This document shows positions 61,922-64,000 of a DNA stretch of 64,000 nucleotides, piece by piece. The first letter of the stretch is position 1; every line of letters begins with the position of its first letter. The DNA comes from Pseudomonas sp. B21_DOA (lineage in GTDB: Bacteria > Pseudomonadota > Gammaproteobacteria > Pseudomonadales > Pseudomonadaceae): positions 1,116,001 to 1,180,000 of the forward strand of contig CP086683.1 of assembly GCA_030544685.1 (NCBI GenBank), written 5' to 3'. The notes beneath the pieces are model-generated. The model saw nothing but the letters and a program-made list of their open reading frames with translations. It searched no databases and had not been told where the DNA came from. A program made the translations under genes and the position numbers.

Positions 61922-63853
61922 ATGGACGACCGAATGTCTGCGACTTACCGCGATGCCTTGCGTGCAGCGCTGCTCTACCTCGTACTGGCCGCCGTGTGGC
62001 TGCAGGTTTCTGATCATTTATTAAGCAGATTCTTCGATGACTCCAGTGCGCTGGCCCACTGGCAACTGATCAACGGTTACCTGCTGGCCGGGGTCAGCGC
62101 CGCGCTGATTTTCCTCGCGCGGGCGCGGCTGGGTCGGTTTCTCGGCATCGGTGCCCGCCTGCGCGAGCGCCACAGCGACCGTGAGCGCCTGCGTCAGGCG
62201 GCCGCCGTGTTCGATTGCACCCGCGAAGGCGTACTGGTTACCGATTACCGTGGCCTGATCGTTCACGTCAACCGCGCCTTTATCGAGATCACCGGTTATC
62301 GGCGCGATGAAGTGATCGGCCAGCAGCCCAGCCTGTTCAAGTCTGGCCATCATCCGCCGGGCTTCTATCAGGCGATGTTCGCCACCCTCGAGGCCGAAGG
62401 TGAATGGAGCGGCGAGATCTGGAACCGGCGCAAGACCGGCGAGATTTATCCTCAGTGGCAGACCATCCGGGTGATTCACGATGATTTCGGCCGGCTCAGC
62501 CATTACGTGGCGGTGTTCTCCGACATCAGCGCAATCAAGGATTCCGAGTCCGAGCTCAAACACCTGGCGCATCACGATCCGTTGACCGATCTGCCCAATC
62601 GCCTGCTGTTCAGCGACCGCGCCGAGCAGGCGCTGGCGTCGGCGCAGACGCACAAGCGTGGCTGCGCGCTGCTGATGCTCGATCTGGATCACTTCAAGCT
62701 GATCAACGATAGCCTCGGGCATAACGTCGGCGACCGCTTGCTCAAAGCCGTAGCGACGCGTTTGCAGGCACTGTTCGGCCCCGGCATCACCCTCGCGCGG
62801 TTGGGCGGCGATGAGTTCGCGGTGCTCGCGGAAAGTTGTCCACAGCCTGCGCAGGCGGCGGCATTGGCGCAACGCATTCTGGATGCGTTGAAAGAGCCGC
62901 TGCTGATGGATGGCAATCAACTGTTCATCAACGCGAGCATCGGCATCAGCCTGTTTCCCAGCGATGCCTTGAGTGCCGAGCAGTTGTTGCGCAATGCCGA
63001 CAGTGCGCTGTTCAAGGCCAAAAGCAGCGGGCGCAATGGCTACGCGCTGTATACCGAAGAGCTGACCGCCCATGCCCAGCAACGGGTCGAAATCGCCTTC
63101 GAGCTGCGCCGCGCACTGGAGCAGGACGAGCTGCGCGTTTACTACCAACCGGTGCATGACTTGCACAGCAGCCGTCTGATCGGCGTCGAGGCACTGGTGC
63201 GCTGGCAGCATCCGCAGCGCGGGCTGGTGTCGCCGGCGGAATTCATTCCGATTGCCGAGCGCACCGGGCTGATTGCCGACATCGATGCCTGGGTGATGCA
63301 GCAGGCGTGCCGGCAGATGTGCCAATGGCAGCAGAGCGGTGTGGTGCTGGCGTTCGTCGCCGTGAATGTCTCCTCGCGGCTGTTTGCCCGGCGCGAGTTG
63401 TACCAGCAGGTGGCGCAGGTGCTGCAAGACACCGGGCTGGATCCGGCGTATCTGGAACTGGAAGTCACCGAAAGTGCGGTGATGGACGATCCGGAAGTGG
63501 CACTGGAACAGATGCATCGCTTGCGCGAACTCGGCGTGCGCCTGGCCATCGATGATTTCGGCACCGGCTATTCGTCGCTGCTGCGGCTCAAGCGTCTTCC
63601 GGTGCAGAAACTCAAGATCGACCAAGGCTTCGTCGCCGGGTTGCCGTGGGACGAGGATGACGTGGCGATTGTCCAAGTGATCATCGCGCTGGCGCGGAGC
63701 ATGGGCATGCAGGTGCACGCCGAGGGGATCGAGCAGGTTGAGCAGGCAACATTTCTGTTGGCGCAAGAATGCGATCTGGGGCAGGGCTACTGGTTTGGGC
63801 GGCCGGTGTCTGCGGATCGGCTTGATTGGGCGAAAACGCCATTGATTGGCTGA
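61922..63853 (+). CDS. Membrane PAS-GGDEF-EAL c-di-GMP enzyme
   Basis: 643 residues. Two N-terminal TM helices (about 12-30, 47-66) precede a PAS domain (about 95-205; VNRAFIEITGYRRDEVIGQQ), a GGDEF domain with intact GGDEF near residue 295 (LARLGGDEFAVLAE), and an EAL domain with intact EAL near 421 (LIGVEALVRWQHP) plus DDFGTGYSSL and the catalytic-loop KIDQGFV. Both motifs look functional, so it could make or, more likely, degrade c-di-GMP. GGGA is only one base from the first ATG; the ATG at 61934 is an alternative start. Confidence 0.88.
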   Translation: MDDRMSATYRDALRAALLYLVLAAVWLQVSDHLLSRFFDDSSALAHWQLINGYLLAGVSAALIFLARARLGRFLGIGARLRERHSDRERLRQAAAVFDCTREGVLVTDYRGLIVHVNRAFIEITGYRRDEVIGQQPSLFKSGHHPPGFYQAMFATLEAEGEWSGEIWNRRKTGEIYPQWQTIRVIHDDFGRLSHYVAVFSDISAIKDSESELKHLAHHDPLTDLPNRLLFSDRAEQALASAQTHKRGCALLMLDLDHFKLINDSLGHNVGDRLLKAVATRLQALFGPGITLARLGGDEFAVLAESCPQPAQAAALAQRILDALKEPLLMDGNQLFINASIGISLFPSDALSAEQLLRNADSALFKAKSSGRNGYALYTEELTAHAQQRVEIAFELRRALEQDELRVYYQPVHDLHSSRLIGVEALVRWQHPQRGLVSPAEFIPIAERTGLIADIDAWVMQQACRQMCQWQQSGVVLAFVAVNVSSRLFARRELYQQVAQVLQDTGLDPAYLELEVTESAVMDDPEVALEQMHRLRELGVRLAIDDFGTGYSSLLRLKRLPVQKLKIDQGFVAGLPWDEDDVAIVQVIIALARSMGMQVHAEGIEQVEQATFLLAQECDLGQGYWFGRPVSADRLDWAKTPLIG

Positions 63854-63877
63854 AAAGACCTATCTGGCTATCACCGA

Positions 63878-63975
63878 CCTTGTGGTAAGGGATTTATCCC
63901 CGTTGGGCTGCGTAGCGGCCCCAAGAAATGGGACTGCTACGCAGCCCAACGGGGATAAATCCCCTCGCCACAAGT
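63878..63975. repeat. Inverted repeat of the TTATCCCCGTTGGGCTGC type
   Basis: Arms from CTTGTGGTAAGGGATTTATC (63878) to GCTGCGTAGC and, inverted, GCTACGCAGCCCAACGGGGA to CGCCACAAG (ending about 63973) form a nearly perfect long inverted repeat. It is another dispersed intergenic repeat of fluorescent pseudomonads, distinct from the REP type seen elsewhere in the window. Confidence 0.8.
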
Positions 63976-64000
63976 TCTCTTGACGAGTTCAAATCAGCGC

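Overview
The window is a roughly 60% GC stretch of a Pseudomonas chromosome, most likely from the P. fluorescens group. The evidence is the giant adhesin LapA with its Lap export and protease genes, the pgaABCD operon, the gabD-gabT pair, and many short inverted repeats of the P. fluorescens REP type (TGTGGGAGCGAGCCTGCTCG and relatives). No phage, integrase or CRISPR array is visible. The only mobile element is one IS110-family insertion sequence near 50.6-51.8 kb.

Layout. 0-1.5 kb: edge of an unknown gene, a long gene-free stretch with RNA-like structure, and a GntR regulator. 1.6-27.1 kb: the Lap biofilm locus. lapG (periplasmic protease) and lapD (c-di-GMP receptor) read rightward, a 16.8-kb lapA reads leftward, and lapE-lapB-lapC (type I secretion) are divergent from lapA. 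27.4-30.1 kb: a TauD-like dioxygenase with an ABC importer ATPase and permease but no binding protein. 30.3-35.6 kb: LysR regulator plus an EmrAB/OprM-type tripartite exporter. 35.7-41.4 kb: small genes, an orphan antitoxin with a toxin remnant, then marR and a four-gene AaeB-type exporter joined by ATGA overlaps. 41.5-44.0 kb: an unknown membrane protein and a DUF945 protein. 44.2-50.6 kb: pgaABCD, for synthesis and export of poly-N-acetylglucosamine. 50.6-51.8 kb: IS110 element. 51.9-54.6 kb: Rieske/FAD oxidoreductase, PEBP-family protein, a small acidic protein and tRNA-Arg(CCG). 55-58 kb: gabD-gabT (GABA or 5-aminovalerate catabolism). 58-64 kb: a REC-HDOD protein, a PAS-GGDEF protein, fatty-acid desaturase desA and a PAS-GGDEF-EAL protein.

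How it works together. From known family biology, LapD senses cytoplasmic c-di-GMP and sequesters LapG. This protects the TAAG site of LapA, so LapA stays anchored in the LapE pore. Pga exopolysaccharide is a second, also typically c-di-GMP-responsive, adhesion system. Two predicted c-di-GMP enzymes lie at the right end, so the window is rich in surface-attachment functions.

Main caution. Twelve genes are split by fifteen single-base frameshifts, fourteen of them apparent one-base losses and many in homopolymers. Both ends of each broken gene are well conserved, so I read most of these as sequence errors rather than real pseudogenes and give frameshift-corrected gene spans. LapA, by contrast, is one intact frame of 5612 codons.
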